Program-made: the position numbers and the translations under genes
Notes under the pieces: model-generated
The model's database searches: none
The model's input: the letters and a program-made list of their open reading frames with translations, nothing else
Told to the model about the DNA's origin: nothing
Assembly: GCA_963576475.1 (NCBI GenBank)
Contig: OY754980.1
Location: 5,794,518-5,858,517 of the forward strand
DNA: 64,000 bases
Reading direction: 5' to 3'
From: Molanna angustata
Taxonomy: Eukaryota > Arthropoda > Insecta > Trichoptera > Molannidae
In this document: positions 22,946-33,231 of the stretch, in pieces
Position numbering within the stretch: position 1 is the stretch's first letter
How the letters are laid out: every line of letters begins with the position of its first letter

Positions 22946-23765
22946 GAGAAGATTTTAAATACGAAAGAGTGAGAGAGGGTTATTGGGATTCTCTCCGTCG
23001 AATATATTTACAGAAATATATCGCATTACTATTCAATAAGTATTTCATTATATGTATATATTGCGCATCGGCAACAAGAGTGTCACAACACAAAAAAATT
23101 TGTTTTAGGGATAACGCATTTTAATATTTCAGAAAATCTCATTTAAAATTTACTGAGGTGACATATTGGAAATGTAATGCTATATTTAATTATATTAATC
23201 AATGTACTATTATAATATTTTCACAGACATAAAAATCTTTCGATCATTTGCATATATTTTTTATTTTTTTAAAAAAGTTCTCCTGATGTGTCTTTTTTTA
23301 GACAAAATGAATGATATTTACATGAAATAAAACACTTTATGTTTAATTATTATGTTGTTGTGACTGTTTTATTCGCTATTTTTATAATATTTCATAATAA
23401 TTACTCAAAAATATTGTCATATCACATATTATGTCCTATTCTGATTCTTCTAAACTTATCCGTCTGAATTTAAGTATAGTAGAAATATCAAAAAGCTGAC
23501 AGCATTTTTCCGTGACTCATTACGTCACACCGCGCGGATAAAATCCTTTTATCCATGGTTGCTCGTTGGTTATAGACGTTTTCGTACTCTGAAACGAATC
23601 AGAATAGGACATATTATTGTGTCTCTATTTTTGCCGAAATAAAAGTAAACACATGAATGTTACTTAAAGCAACAGGGTTATTACACAGGTTATGACACTA
23701 CTACACACACCAAACGCACGTCCACTCTGTACTAACATTCATATGACACTATAGTTGCCGCAGGT
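22946..23765. other. No gene seen
   Basis: AT-rich sequence; the stretch at 23500-23620 is less AT-rich but carries no recognisable feature. Confidence 0.55.
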
Positions 23766-24311
23766 GCAGCGTTGCCAATGCCAATTTTCCAAATTCCCCA
23801 AAAATCTAGATCAAATTCCCCGAATTGGGGAAGTACAAAGTCCCGATTCCCCACATAATTATAAACTCCAGAAAAATACAAGGCTTCGCGAAAAACAATA
23901 ATATTTACACTTAACACTTAAACGCAATAACTCTCCCCATCATCATATCCATCAAGGCCAGGTAGAGTAAAATCCAGCATAGTGTGAACTCGCCATTTTT
24001 TTTTATTGTTACAAAGCTTTCAAACACTGGAAATCCTTTCAGCACATACGTCAGTGATTCAACTTTGATTTTTTGAAGGATTCACAATAGATATAATAAA
24101 AAATAAAAGCCAATAATAAAAATCTTGGTACATTTAAAAAAATCTGTTATAGCTAAACAGTGTACATTTTCATATTTTTTCAAATTAATAAACGTTTTAA
24201 TGAAGAATGGTTAATGCTAGATTCCCCACAAAAAGCCAGTCCCCACAAAATCCCCAATCAAGTTGAGATTCCCCGTAATTTGGGGAATTCCCCACAAATT
24301 GGCAACGCTGC
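23766..24311. mobile_element. MITE with GCAGCGTTGCCAAT inverted ends
   Basis: Left end GCAGCGTTGCCAAT (23766-23779) is the exact reverse complement of the right end ATTGGCAACGCTGC (24298-24311). Inside both ends lie clusters of ATTCCCC/GGGGAAT words, including the palindrome TTCCCCGAATTGGGGAA. About 546 bp, no coding frame. Confidence 0.75.
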
Positions 24312-24617
24312 CGGCAGATGTTAGACAACTGGATCCGTAAAATAAAGTATTTTGCGCCATATCTGCACTATAGGTAATTATGACGTTTTTTTTGCAGATT
24401 AATTTCAAGAAAGTCGATCTTATGGCAAACATAAGTCAATTCGTATTTTTATGTGTTGTGACACTGTCGTTGCCGAAGCGCGATATGTTAAATGTCTATC
24501 AGTTGCCATGCCAAGTTACGGGTAAAAAGATTAGATTATCTTTGTATGACAACGACTTTATACAGGAATCAAAAGAATACACCTAAATGTAGTGGAAAAT
24601 CTTTTAGCGCGCTGGGT
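24312..24617. other. No gene seen
   Basis: Open frames here carry no recognisable motif. Confidence 0.5.
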
Positions 24618-25170
24618 ATTTTTTATTTTTATTTTATTTATTGAAAACAAACATAGAGCTAATTTAGTACATAGGACAAGTAGACAGTGATGCAACAAAT
24701 AATCCAAAAATGTTTCATGATTATAACTGGTTAAAAAACTTTAATTGAGAAAAAAACATCAGTAACATAATATTTTTTTCTGTAGGAAAAAGAAATTGAA
24801 GGGAAATGGGGCGTTATGGGAAGCGTGCGTAAGATCACTCAGAGCGATGAGGGAACGAGGCCAAAATGGATAGTTTAAATTAATCTTCTATGATTCTATG
24901 CGATGAGATGATCAATGTCATGGAAAAAAGAATCATAATTTCTGCATGCTCTGTATATAAAAGAGTGCTGTGCATAATTTGTGCCACAGATGGGAAGTCT
25001 GAATGTACATTTTTTTCTAGTTTGTCTCGTCGGTATGTTTTCGCAATAAGTACATCGGTGTCAATAATACTGTTTACTATTTTGTGCAGGAATGTCATGT
25101 CAAATACAGTTCGTCTGTTTTCCAAGGACATTAACTTGTGGCGTATTCGGAAAAAGTTGAGTTGGTAATC
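24618..25170 (-). mobile_element. Jockey/CR1-type LINE C-terminus and 3' UTR
   Basis: The minus-strand frame 25173-24880 reads LMSLENRRTVFDMTFLHKIV and NSIIDTDVLI. It corresponds to the STLEARRTVADMSYLYKLV segment of the larger LINE at 39890-42440. The reading ends shortly after, followed by a 260-bp non-coding tail ending in TTTATTTTATTTATTG-like sequence (plus strand). Confidence 0.65.
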
Positions 25171-25290
25171 CAATGGTAGCGAGTTCGAATCTTGCCACGA
25201 CCGATTCCATTTACCTACAGTTTGGGAAATATATTAGGATGAATATGAACCTACTTGTTACATGGACGTATACATTATATAAAAAAAAAT
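25165..25290 (+). mobile_element. SINE-1 fragment
   Basis: AATCCAATGGTAGCGAGTTCGAATCTTGCC carries the tRNA B-box AGTTCGAATCT. It continues through a body similar to the SINE at 11670-12219 (CCGATT..., CTTGTTACATGGACGTATAC) to an A-rich tail at 25280-25292. The A-box half is lost. Confidence 0.6.
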
Positions 25291-26024
25291 AACCAAACCA
25301 AACCTTAGATACCTACTGAAATTTAAATATATGAGCAGACAATAATTGATTCGTACCTCTAAGAGAACAATATCTGGGGCATGGCCGATTTCCAAACGCG
25401 ACAACATAATTTAAACAGACCAGCACTATGTCTAGGAATAATTTTGAATATGTATTGCGATCTGATGAATTTTCTGAATATTGAGAGACCTTGAGAATAA
25501 GGTCAACGTTGTTTATAAAACTCAAACTTTAGCTAATATCGATAAGAGATACATGTATTTTGTTCATTTTTTATCAATTTGGAAAAGATGTACCAAATTA
25601 CTTTTTAATGTAAGTACTTACTTTTTAATTACTTTGGCTGCGTAATTACTTTTTAACGAATTTATGTGTGCAATTACTTTCATTACAAAAACATTTTGTT
25701 TTATTACTTTACTTAAATAATTTTATTATTTAAAAATAGTAAGGGCATGTGGTGAAACTGGTGTGGCTTTGATAGATGGAAGATTAAAATTTGCTATGCC
25801 TGAAAAAGAAAAACGATCACCAATGTTTCATTTTCAAAGTACCCAAAGTAGATAATATTTATAAAGAAGTGTCTATTTTGCAAACTTTCAAAGATAATAT
25901 TCTACAAAATTTTGAAAAAAATAAGTCTCTGTAATTCCAGAATGATTTTAATACCCAAATGTAATACAGGTCAATTACAAAACAACTACATATATTTGGA
26001 ATAAAATGATTCAATTGCCTCCCA
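25291..26024. other. No gene seen
   Basis: Short imperfect TTACTTTTTAA repeats at 25596-25670. No gene recognised. Confidence 0.55.
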
Positions 26025-26340
26025 AATGAATTAGAACAGATAAAAGAATTTAAAAAAATTTAAACAAAAAGTAAAATTGCACTTAACTTCTAAAATATTA
26101 GTTTTCGATTTTGTTGTTTGATTTGTTTTAAATGTCAGTATTTCCTTATTTTCATTTTCTTTTATTTTCTTGCCCCCGCTTTCTACTACACCCTTGACAC
26201 TGCCACATACCACGCAAAATTAGTTTTCAGTTAGTATTAACTCACCTCTCACCTGAGGAAGATAACGGAGGTTATCGAAACATGTTGTGTTTTAAAAAAT
26301 ATAACTAGTGAAAACAAACAAAGTTTAATAATTTATTTTA
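26025..26340 (+). mobile_element. Probable Penelope-type terminal repeat with upstream coding trace
   Basis: A short frame-broken stretch (LPNELEQIKEFKK, 26015-26060) is followed by a hammerhead-like motif at 26250-26289 and then GTGTTTTAAAAAATATAACTAG. The motif ends GAAACATGT, the same word seen in the inverted ends of the Penelope-like element at 56844-57547. Assignment to Penelope is inference from that motif. Confidence 0.4.
26250..26289 (+). ncRNA. Hammerhead-ribozyme-like motif
   Basis: In order: CAC (stem I, 26250-26252), CTGAGGA (26253-26259, fits core CUGANGA), one extra A, GATAAC-GGAG-GTTATC (perfect 6-bp stem II), GAAA (26277-26280), CATG closing a minimal stem III, TT (the UH cleavage position), GTG (pairs with the first CAC). 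All conserved parts are present in the right order. The two-pair stem III is like the minimal hammerheads known in Penelope-like elements. Activity is untested. Confidence 0.5.
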
Positions 26341-26499
26341 AATTATAATTAAAATGAATTTTAACAAAGTGAACGCCTCTACCTTAGAACATTATTTTTA
26401 AATATGTATTTTGGTATGTTTGAATCGTCTACACTGCTAATTTTTCAATTATTTTCATGTATTTCCTTTTGTTTTATTTGAATATGTTATTTAGATATG
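26341..26499. other. No gene seen
   Basis: AT-rich spacer. Confidence 0.5.
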
Positions 26500-26590
26500 T
26501 TTGCTCATTTGTATATTTCTATTGCCATTAGGCAATAAGCCCGCAAGTGTACTTATTATATGTACAAAAAGATTAAATAAATAAATAAAA
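26500..26590 (+). mobile_element. LINE 3' end with TTGCC hairpin (copy 2)
   Basis: TTGCC-ATTA-GGCAA at 26524-26537, then TAAGCCCGCAAGTGTAC, TATATGTAC and an AAATAAATAAAT tail. Best matched by 868-962 on the minus strand. Confidence 0.65.
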
Positions 26591-27281
26591 TATATTTCTC
26601 ATATACATTTTACTTTCAAACTTTTTAAATGTTTATTTGAATTTTATTCATGTTGATTTGATTTAATTACTCTAAGTTGATTTTATTTGATTGCTTGTAT
26701 TGATGTTTTTGTTTATTTTTGTTAAGTGATTTCCCTCATCAAGCACAAGATTGCAATATTTTTGATGAGGGACTGCGAAGAAAATTTTGTAAAAATATTA
26801 TTACCTGTGAATTGTAGCTTGATTCGTTAGTATAAAAAAAAATTTCGTTAAATAAATAAAAAGAAATGTTTATTAAAAGATAATTCTCCCCCCCCCCATT
26901 TCCACCCACCTTTCCCTCCCGATCAACCTTCAAATTAATCAATGGAATACATTTAATTGGAGAAAATATAATAATAATAATAAATGATTTATTGAGATGA
27001 AAAGCACCAAATTGCAAGAGAAAACAAGAGGACATATGTATGTACATAAAATGACAATGTCAAAGATCTCAAAAGGACTATGCTCAGTTATGTTGCAGGA
27101 AGACAAGCCACCAGCAGTTGATTTTGATTCCAACGCTATAGGTACAGTCTAATAACAAAATAAAATAAAAGCTACAAAATTGGTTCAAAATGCCATTAGT
27201 TAAGTATGTAGGTACTTACGAATAGAATAAATATATATTATGAAGCCCAGTATGTTGATACGTTAGGCGACCTGCCCCCCC
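26591..27281. other. No gene seen
   Basis: A C-rich run at 26889-26897 and an (ATA)n tract at 26967-26982. No gene. Confidence 0.55.
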
Positions 27282-27425
27282 TAGACAACGTGTCATTTAG
27301 CTCAAGAAAAGAAACAAGAAAAGTTAACTCAATGTATGGAAGTAACAGTTGCCAGTCACGTGACAACTGTCACTTCCATACATTGAGTTATCTTTTATTG
27401 AGCTTAATGACACATTGTCTATTGA
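27282..27425. mobile_element. Foldback (hairpin) element, complete
   Basis: 27-bp arms at 27325-27351 and 27364-27390 with one mismatch around the same CACGTG-containing loop as 18300-18311. Outer parts continue the symmetry: CTAGACAACGTGTCATTTAGC on the left and AGCTTAATGACACATTGTCTA on the right. Total about 144 bp. Not coding. Confidence 0.85.
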
Positions 27426-27496
27426 GCTTAATGACACATTGTCTATTGAGCTTAATGACACATTGTCTATTGAGCTTAATGACACATTGTCTATGG
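27397..27496. repeat. 24-bp tandem repeat grown from the foldback end
   Basis: TTGAGCTTAATGACACATTG plus TCTA repeated four times. The first unit is the right outer arm of the foldback element, so the array arose by local duplication of the element's terminus. Confidence 0.92.
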
Positions 27497-27519
27497 GAGC
27501 AGATAGGATAAAGAGTAAA

Positions 27520-28060
27520 TTTTGAAAATCTTTTCCCAGAAGGTAACCTCAAAAGTTACGTCTTTGAAATAAAAACAGTTTATCTTTACATCATCATTCC
27601 ATTACGTGAGCTTTTTTGAAATTTGGATTTGTTAAATGCTTTTCTTGTAAGATTAGTTTTAATTTAATTTTGCTTCTCGAGCAACTGACAGGTACCTACT
27701 ATGTAAAATATTAATTTAACACGCATCCAAATATAATACATGGTTACATTCTGGAGACTTAGGATATTAATTGTCTCACAGATCCATACTGAAAACACAA
27801 TTAAAAACTGTGTCTCCACCGGGAATCGAACCCGCGACCACTGGATCAGCAGTCAGATAGTTTTGATAAATCCTTAATAGTTCTAATACCTAATCAGTTT
27901 TGATAAACCCTATATTATTTTGTGAGTAATTAAATCACTACAAGGCCGATGAATTAGATTTTAGCTTCAATCAAAAGAGAATATGAAAATCTAAAGGCTC
28001 AGATTTTTACTATTTGTTATTTTCTTACTCTTCTTGATATTTAAAAACATGAACATTAAA
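27520..28060 (+). repeat. Dispersed repeat D, copy split by a SINE
   Basis: CCTCAAAAGTTACGTCTTTGAAAT and CTTTTCTTGTAAGATTAG (27548-27660), and CACTACAAGGCCGATGAATTAG with CAATCAAAAGAGAATATGAAAATC (27930-27995), match the two halves of 17590-17860. SINE-2 lies between them. Confidence 0.7.
27671..27859 (-). mobile_element. SINE-2, truncated
   Basis: The minus strand carries TCTGACTGCTGATCCAGTGG, the B-box GGGTTCGATTCCCGG, GGAGACACAGTTTTTAATTG and a tail through GTGTTAAATTAATATTT. The same family is complete at 38519-38748. The 5' end of the tRNA-like head, including the A-box, is missing. Confidence 0.8.
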
Positions 28061-29585
28061 AGGTAATTTAGTGTGTATATTTGTGTACATTTTAAGATAG
28101 TTTTGGCACCATCGGCGAAATAGACTATGAATGTTCTTAAAAGCCAAGATTTCGTAATAACGACTATTTTAAAGCATGGTGCCTATTTATTGCAATAAAG
28201 ACTTTATTTTACGAGCTGCCACCGAATCAGTTTGTAAAAACGTTGGACAATTTAGTGGATATTCTTTGAAACGATAAGATGGATGAGTGATTGATATTAC
28301 AAAACCCCAATTTGCAACGTCCTTCAAAATGACAACAGATCAATTTAGGTTGAGATTTATTGCATATGGATGCTGGAACGCGACGGCAGACACAAGATCA
28401 CTGAGTAAAAAACATACTGGCAATCGATTATATTACCACATTCATTAATAAATCATAAAACATAAGTGCGCCTATTAATCATCTACGCAGAATATACATA
28501 ATCCCCATAAGTAGGTACTTATATATCTTTTAAAACTGCAACGGTTTTGACTTGCGTTTTTCGTTCTTGTTAGTGTATTCTCATTACATACTTCTTGTAA
28601 TGCTGTCTAGTACCTATAATATGTACAAATAAAGACTTACCTAAATATACTTAATAACATATTATTTCATTTTGATTTTTCACTGCCGCAAGAAAATCGT
28701 GATTTTGTGCAGTATGTGTCGGTGCAACAATATAACTAAATATTCGTAAGTGTTGTGAATTCTGTAACAGATCGGATAAATCTCATCTCAAATCGGATGT
28801 TCATTCCTACATTAAACTCGTATTAATATAATTTATTTTAATCGTAAAATACAGTTTGTAAGCTATCTAGTTTTGTGTCAGGTTGTATTTTGGAATGTAC
28901 AATAAATACGCTGTAATTTAGATAGAAAGATCAGATTGTTCAGTGACATTATGTAAAATGTATTGATGAAATGTGATGTTCCACAAGGTAGTAACTTGGG
29001 ACCTCTATTGTTCTTTATTTATAATAATCAACTCTTAATATGAATGACCAATTAACAAAGTAATATATGATTATAAATCCAAAGCCGTGAGTTTTTCAAG
29101 TATTCTAAACACTTACACAATAAAACGAGCAAAAAAATCTCTGAAGTAAAAAGAAAAAAATATTTAAAAAAAAAATAACGGTACATATGAACTCAAATAA
29201 ACAAGGATATTAAAAATAAAAAATAGCAGCAGTGAAATAGTATTGTTTAATGAGTTATTGATAACTTACTAAAGAATATAGACATTTTACCACATTTAAT
29301 AAGATTTTTGGCACTTCTCAACTTCTTAAATCAGATATAAATGCGCGTCTCATAAAAATACTGAGAATAACCATCCAATACTCATTCCAATAGTAAAGGA
29401 TCACGATACAAAAAAATAAATAACAAACATGGTTTTGAGAACTATTTCCAACATCAGCCATATGAGGATCCTTAATTAATTCCCAAATATCTTCAAAAAA
29501 CAACATCAAAGATAGCTCAAGTGGAAACCGTTGCAGGTTTTCTTCGTTTATACGACTTTGAACGTAACTTATCATCAGTATTTAT
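28061..29585. other. No gene seen
   Basis: 1.5 kb AT-rich; no supported gene or transposon end. Confidence 0.6.
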
Positions 29586-29900
29586 TTATTACAAAAATTC
29601 AGTACAATACACACAGAGATAAGAAAATAAAAAATATTATTATCAAACAAATGTGGATATTTCCACTCCTCTAGCCCCAAGGCATGTTCAGGGGGCTGAA
29701 GTGAACGTATTTTTTCTCCTGTTTTTTTATGTACATATGTACCTACTTTCTTTTATTGGATTTCAGTGAGATCTAGATACGACACTCCAGTATGCCGATG
29801 CCTGTGTCGGAGTGCGTTAAACAGTAATGATCTCTGGTTTGTCTTGTTTTAACATGTTATGTAGTTCAGGTGTTAGGTATGTATAGTTTTTTTTCCTTGT
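29586..29900 (-). mobile_element. Possible LINE 3' UTR
   Basis: TTACAAAAATTCAGTACAATAC, then CCACTCCTCTAGCCCCAAGGCA, which resembles 15975-16010 and the opposite-strand 57775-57800. Interpreted as the 3' UTR of a third LINE type; no coding support. Confidence 0.35.
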
Positions 29901-29924
29901 GTGGTTTATTATATGTACTTCTTC

Positions 29925-30290
29925 AAGATATATCTAGGGAGTAGAATCACATGGGATGGCCGAGAGGTGGACAGACACATTCACCAGGCAAAACTCGCTT
30001 TCAACAAAATATCCAAGATGTTCGAGTCCAACAACATGGTCCTTAAACTCCGAAAGGATCTAGTGAAGACATTTGTATGGAGTATTTTGCTATATGGTTG
30101 TGAGACATGGTACATAGGTGAAAAAGAACGCAAAAGATTGGAGGCCTCCGAGATGTGGACCTATCGCCGAATGCTTGGCTTTAAATTAATAAATATCTTG
30201 GAGGGACCATATAACAAATGATGAGGTGAAACAAATTGATGTTCTGAATGAGGAAAATATAAATAAATAATAGATCGAATGTTGCACCAT
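29925..30290 (+). mobile_element. LINE C-terminal fragment
   Basis: The frame contains LGSRITWDGREVDRHIHQAK, ILLYGCETW and ERKRLEASEMWTYRRMLGF. The YLGS...LYGCETW...RLEAFEMWCYRRM pattern is the post-RT region of RTE-type LINEs. The end shifts frame at about 30195 (SWRDHITNDEV). Confidence 0.85.
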
Positions 30291-31345
30291 TTAAAAAGAA
30301 AAAAAGAAAATTATTTTACAGATTTGAAAAACATTCCTAAAAAAATATTTAGGAATTGGTCTGTATTTTTTTCGTCTATATTATAAGACTTTATTATTCC
30401 CTTAAATACATACATAAATAAATTATTAGCTTTTGCTGATAAAATCAACAACAACAATATTAAAAGTATGACCAACACATCCCAATAATTGATATGACAT
30501 TATTATTGACTTGCGCTACAGAACGCATCATTTCGTGATGCAACAACACAGCGCGCACTAACTTTCTATAAATGGTTCTGTAAATACATAGTTACCTACA
30601 GTTAACACCGCCTAGATAATCAATATGGCTTTATTTATTGAGCATACATACTCTTAAAATACTAATTAGAAACTAGTACACACTGTATGCGTTACTGATA
30701 TTGTGTTATTTTATTTAACTAAATCCCGTTTAAGTTATTTCAATATGCACCGTGGAAATAATACGTAGAAAATTTATTGTAAAAGCTTGATTATTATAAA
30801 AGAAATAAAATAACCGTTGCACTTATAAATCTTACCAGCATACCCAACCAATGTGTTAATTCGTTTTATTCTTTTATTTTCTTAAGTATACACTTTACAA
30901 TTTACTATATAATTTCTCAATGCATAATTAATATATTTTCAATATAACTTGATTAAAAATTTCTCTTTTATTTTTTGCTTTGTAATGGAATTCCTTGTTG
31001 TTCACACATCATATAGGTACTTAATTAATGTAATGTTCATATACCTACTGTCATTCATTACTAAAGGCGTATTGCCATACCTATACAAATACATATGTAG
31101 ATAATTAATAGTGTAATTCAAATGTAATACGATTGTAGGAACAAACTGTAAGATATCTTACACAGTTTGTTAACAATAAAAAATAATAACGCAATATGTA
31201 CCTAACTTTTTTTTATATTTATTTATTTAGATATGAATAAATGTGAAATGAAATGAAATTATTTATTTCCATTTACACATATATAAAAACAATAACAAAA
31301 TATAGCTATATTTTAAAAAATACTTATCATAAACATAGTATATAC
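30291..31345. other. No gene seen; small palindrome
   Basis: AACAAACTGTAAGATATCTTACACAGTTTGTT at 31139-31170 is an inverted repeat of uncertain meaning. Otherwise AT-rich with no gene. Confidence 0.5.
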
Positions 31346-31445
31346 AATTTTTCCTATTTGGAAATTTACTGCCTCACTAGACAAGTCTGTTCTGAGGCAG
31401 TACTGTTTCAATTAGCCCTGAGGCTACATGTTTTTGAATACAAAA
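31346..31445 (-). mobile_element. LINE 3' end with two-stem hairpin (copy c)
   Basis: The hairpin 31368-31401 has arms ACTGCCTC and GAGGCAGT, inner AGAC and GTCT with a two-base loop. AAATTTCCAAATAGG-type context on the minus strand matches copies b and d. Confidence 0.65.
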
Positions 31446-31544
31446 ATAATTAACAGAGATAATCAAACATAAACAGGAAATAATAGAAACGAAATACAAT
31501 CAGAAAAATTACCGTGAACTCTCATTTTATTTTAGCCCATATAA

Positions 31545-31785
31545 TTGCAGTGGAAATGTTGGATGGAACCAAGCTGTGGTAGAGATTTTCAGGTTATGAA
31601 GGCACAGAGCAGTGAACTATGTTAGGATATTTAACAATAATCGGGTTGATACTCCTTATTTATTAGGGAAAATTAACCTTCGAGTCCCTGCGCGTTTAAC
31701 AAGGAGTCACGACTTATTCAATGTGCCTGTTCTTAGAACTAATTATGCCGGAAATGCTTTTGTACATAGAGCATGTAAACAGTTT
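31545..31785 (+). mobile_element. Jockey/CR1-type LINE C-terminal fragment
   Basis: The frame reads LLGKINLRVPARLTRSHDLF and TNYAGNAFVHRACKQF, parallel to LLSKLNFHAPNRLTR and TNYAQNSYIYRTC in the element at 39890-42440. It is cut at its end by the oppositely oriented LINE tail that begins at 31786. Confidence 0.75.
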
Positions 31786-32724
31786 ATTTATTTATTTATT
31801 TATTTAGGGACAAATACAGTCTTAAAATACTAAAATGGAATAATACACTATAAAATAAAAACAAACAGACCAATTACATATGTCCACAGATATTAAATAT
31901 AAAACATTTCAAACATCATAAATTTAAATATAACTAAGATGTATGTTTGCCTGTGACGGGAAAGGAAAAGGATGGGAAAAGGATTATGACAGTTAAATTG
32001 TTATATTTTTGTTACAAACAACAACTCAAAATGTAAATAAAATTATACAAAAGATAATATTAGAAAAAACAAAAATAACTAACAAAAAAAAAAAAAAAAA
32101 TTCAACATACGAGTTCATGCTATGCACTTATAGAGAGAATTTTTGTATGCGTTATTACTAGCGGTGAATATATCAGAATGTGTGATACTGGCTGAGAGGT
32201 TGACATTATAGAAGTTACAAGCCCTTTTGATAAACTCATTTTGATTAGAATTAGTGTTACTTCGAGGAACATATGTAAAACAAGTAGTTCAATCTGCCAT
32301 TTCGCAACGGCGCATGGAAATTAATTTTATTTAATAAATCAGGACAGTCAACTTTTGAATTAATAATTTTAAAGAGAAACATTTGATCCGCAACTTCTCT
32401 CCTGTGTACGATTTTTTTCATTCGGAAATGTTTCTCAATTTCATCATAAGAACTGTATATGTTATATGATTTGAAATTTAAGAATTTTAGAAATCGTTTT
32501 TGAACTCTTTCTAGTCGATCAACGTATATACTGTAGCGTGGGTTCCAAATCTGTGAACAATACTCTAAATGTGGACGAACATAACTATTGTAAAGGAGCA
32601 AGAACGTTCTGAAGTTGGTGAAAAATTTACATGTTCTTAGAACAAAACCCAGGCTCTTTGTTGCCTTAGTGACTATGCTATTAATAAATAATGATGATGA
32701 TGATTGATGCAAAGTTCGATGCAA
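31786..32724 (-). mobile_element. Jockey/CR1-type LINE, 3' part
   Basis: The minus-strand frame (about 32690-32257) reads FLLLYNSYVRPHLEYCSQIW, VDRLERVQKRFLKFLNFKSY and VADQMFLFKIINSKVDCPDL, the C-terminal region after the RT. A 470-bp 3' UTR follows and ends in (TAAA)n at 31786-31805. 5' truncated. Confidence 0.85.
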
Positions 32725-32756
32725 AGTTCATCGCCAGTTTGATGCAAAGTTCGAGG
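32705..32756. repeat. 12-bp repeat GATGCAAAGTTC
   Basis: GATGCAAAGTTC occurs at about 32706, 32718 and 32740 with a diverged copy between the last two. Confidence 0.85.
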
Positions 32757-33225
32757 GTCTTGACATGTTTGGCACACCGAGCGTATTTAAGAGTATGTTG
32801 AGGCTTTCTCAGTGATTGATTTTATATTCCTAATTTTCCCCTTCTATTCCTATCCATTGTCCTGTCCCAAACCTCCTAGCTTGTATGCATCTATTTTATG
32901 TTTACTTAATATTGATTTGTTTTGTTTTTTTTTTGTTTCTTATCCTTGTAAGGTTTTTATATTTTGTCATTTTGTATGTATATACCCACGGAAATTTTCC
33001 TTTTTTTATACAAATATATTTTTTCTATGGGTATAGGTATACATAATTATATAGAGTTATATATTATATATAGTTATATATTTTGATAGTATGACCGTAA
33101 CATAGTAATTGGCGTTACAATCTTGGTTTTTGTATTAATTATTTCATTTTGAAAATATATTTTATATTATAAAACTGTATGTAACCTTAAGAAATAAATA
33201 AATAAAGACATGAGCATGTATGAGG
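32757..33225. other. dsx intron start, LINE-like tail
   Basis: T-rich sequence resembling a LINE 3' UTR, ending in AAGAAATAAATAAATAAAG at 33189-33207. That A-rich tail stops 19 bp from the dsx splice donor. No coding frame. Confidence 0.4.
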
Positions 33226-33231
33226 ACTTAC
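33226..33231 (-). promoter_or_regulatory. dsx exon splice donor
   Basis: The minus strand reads CCCG|GTAAGTCC. GTAAGT is a perfect donor consensus. It ends the open frame right after Pro180 plus one nucleotide, so the intron is phase 1. Confidence 0.85.
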
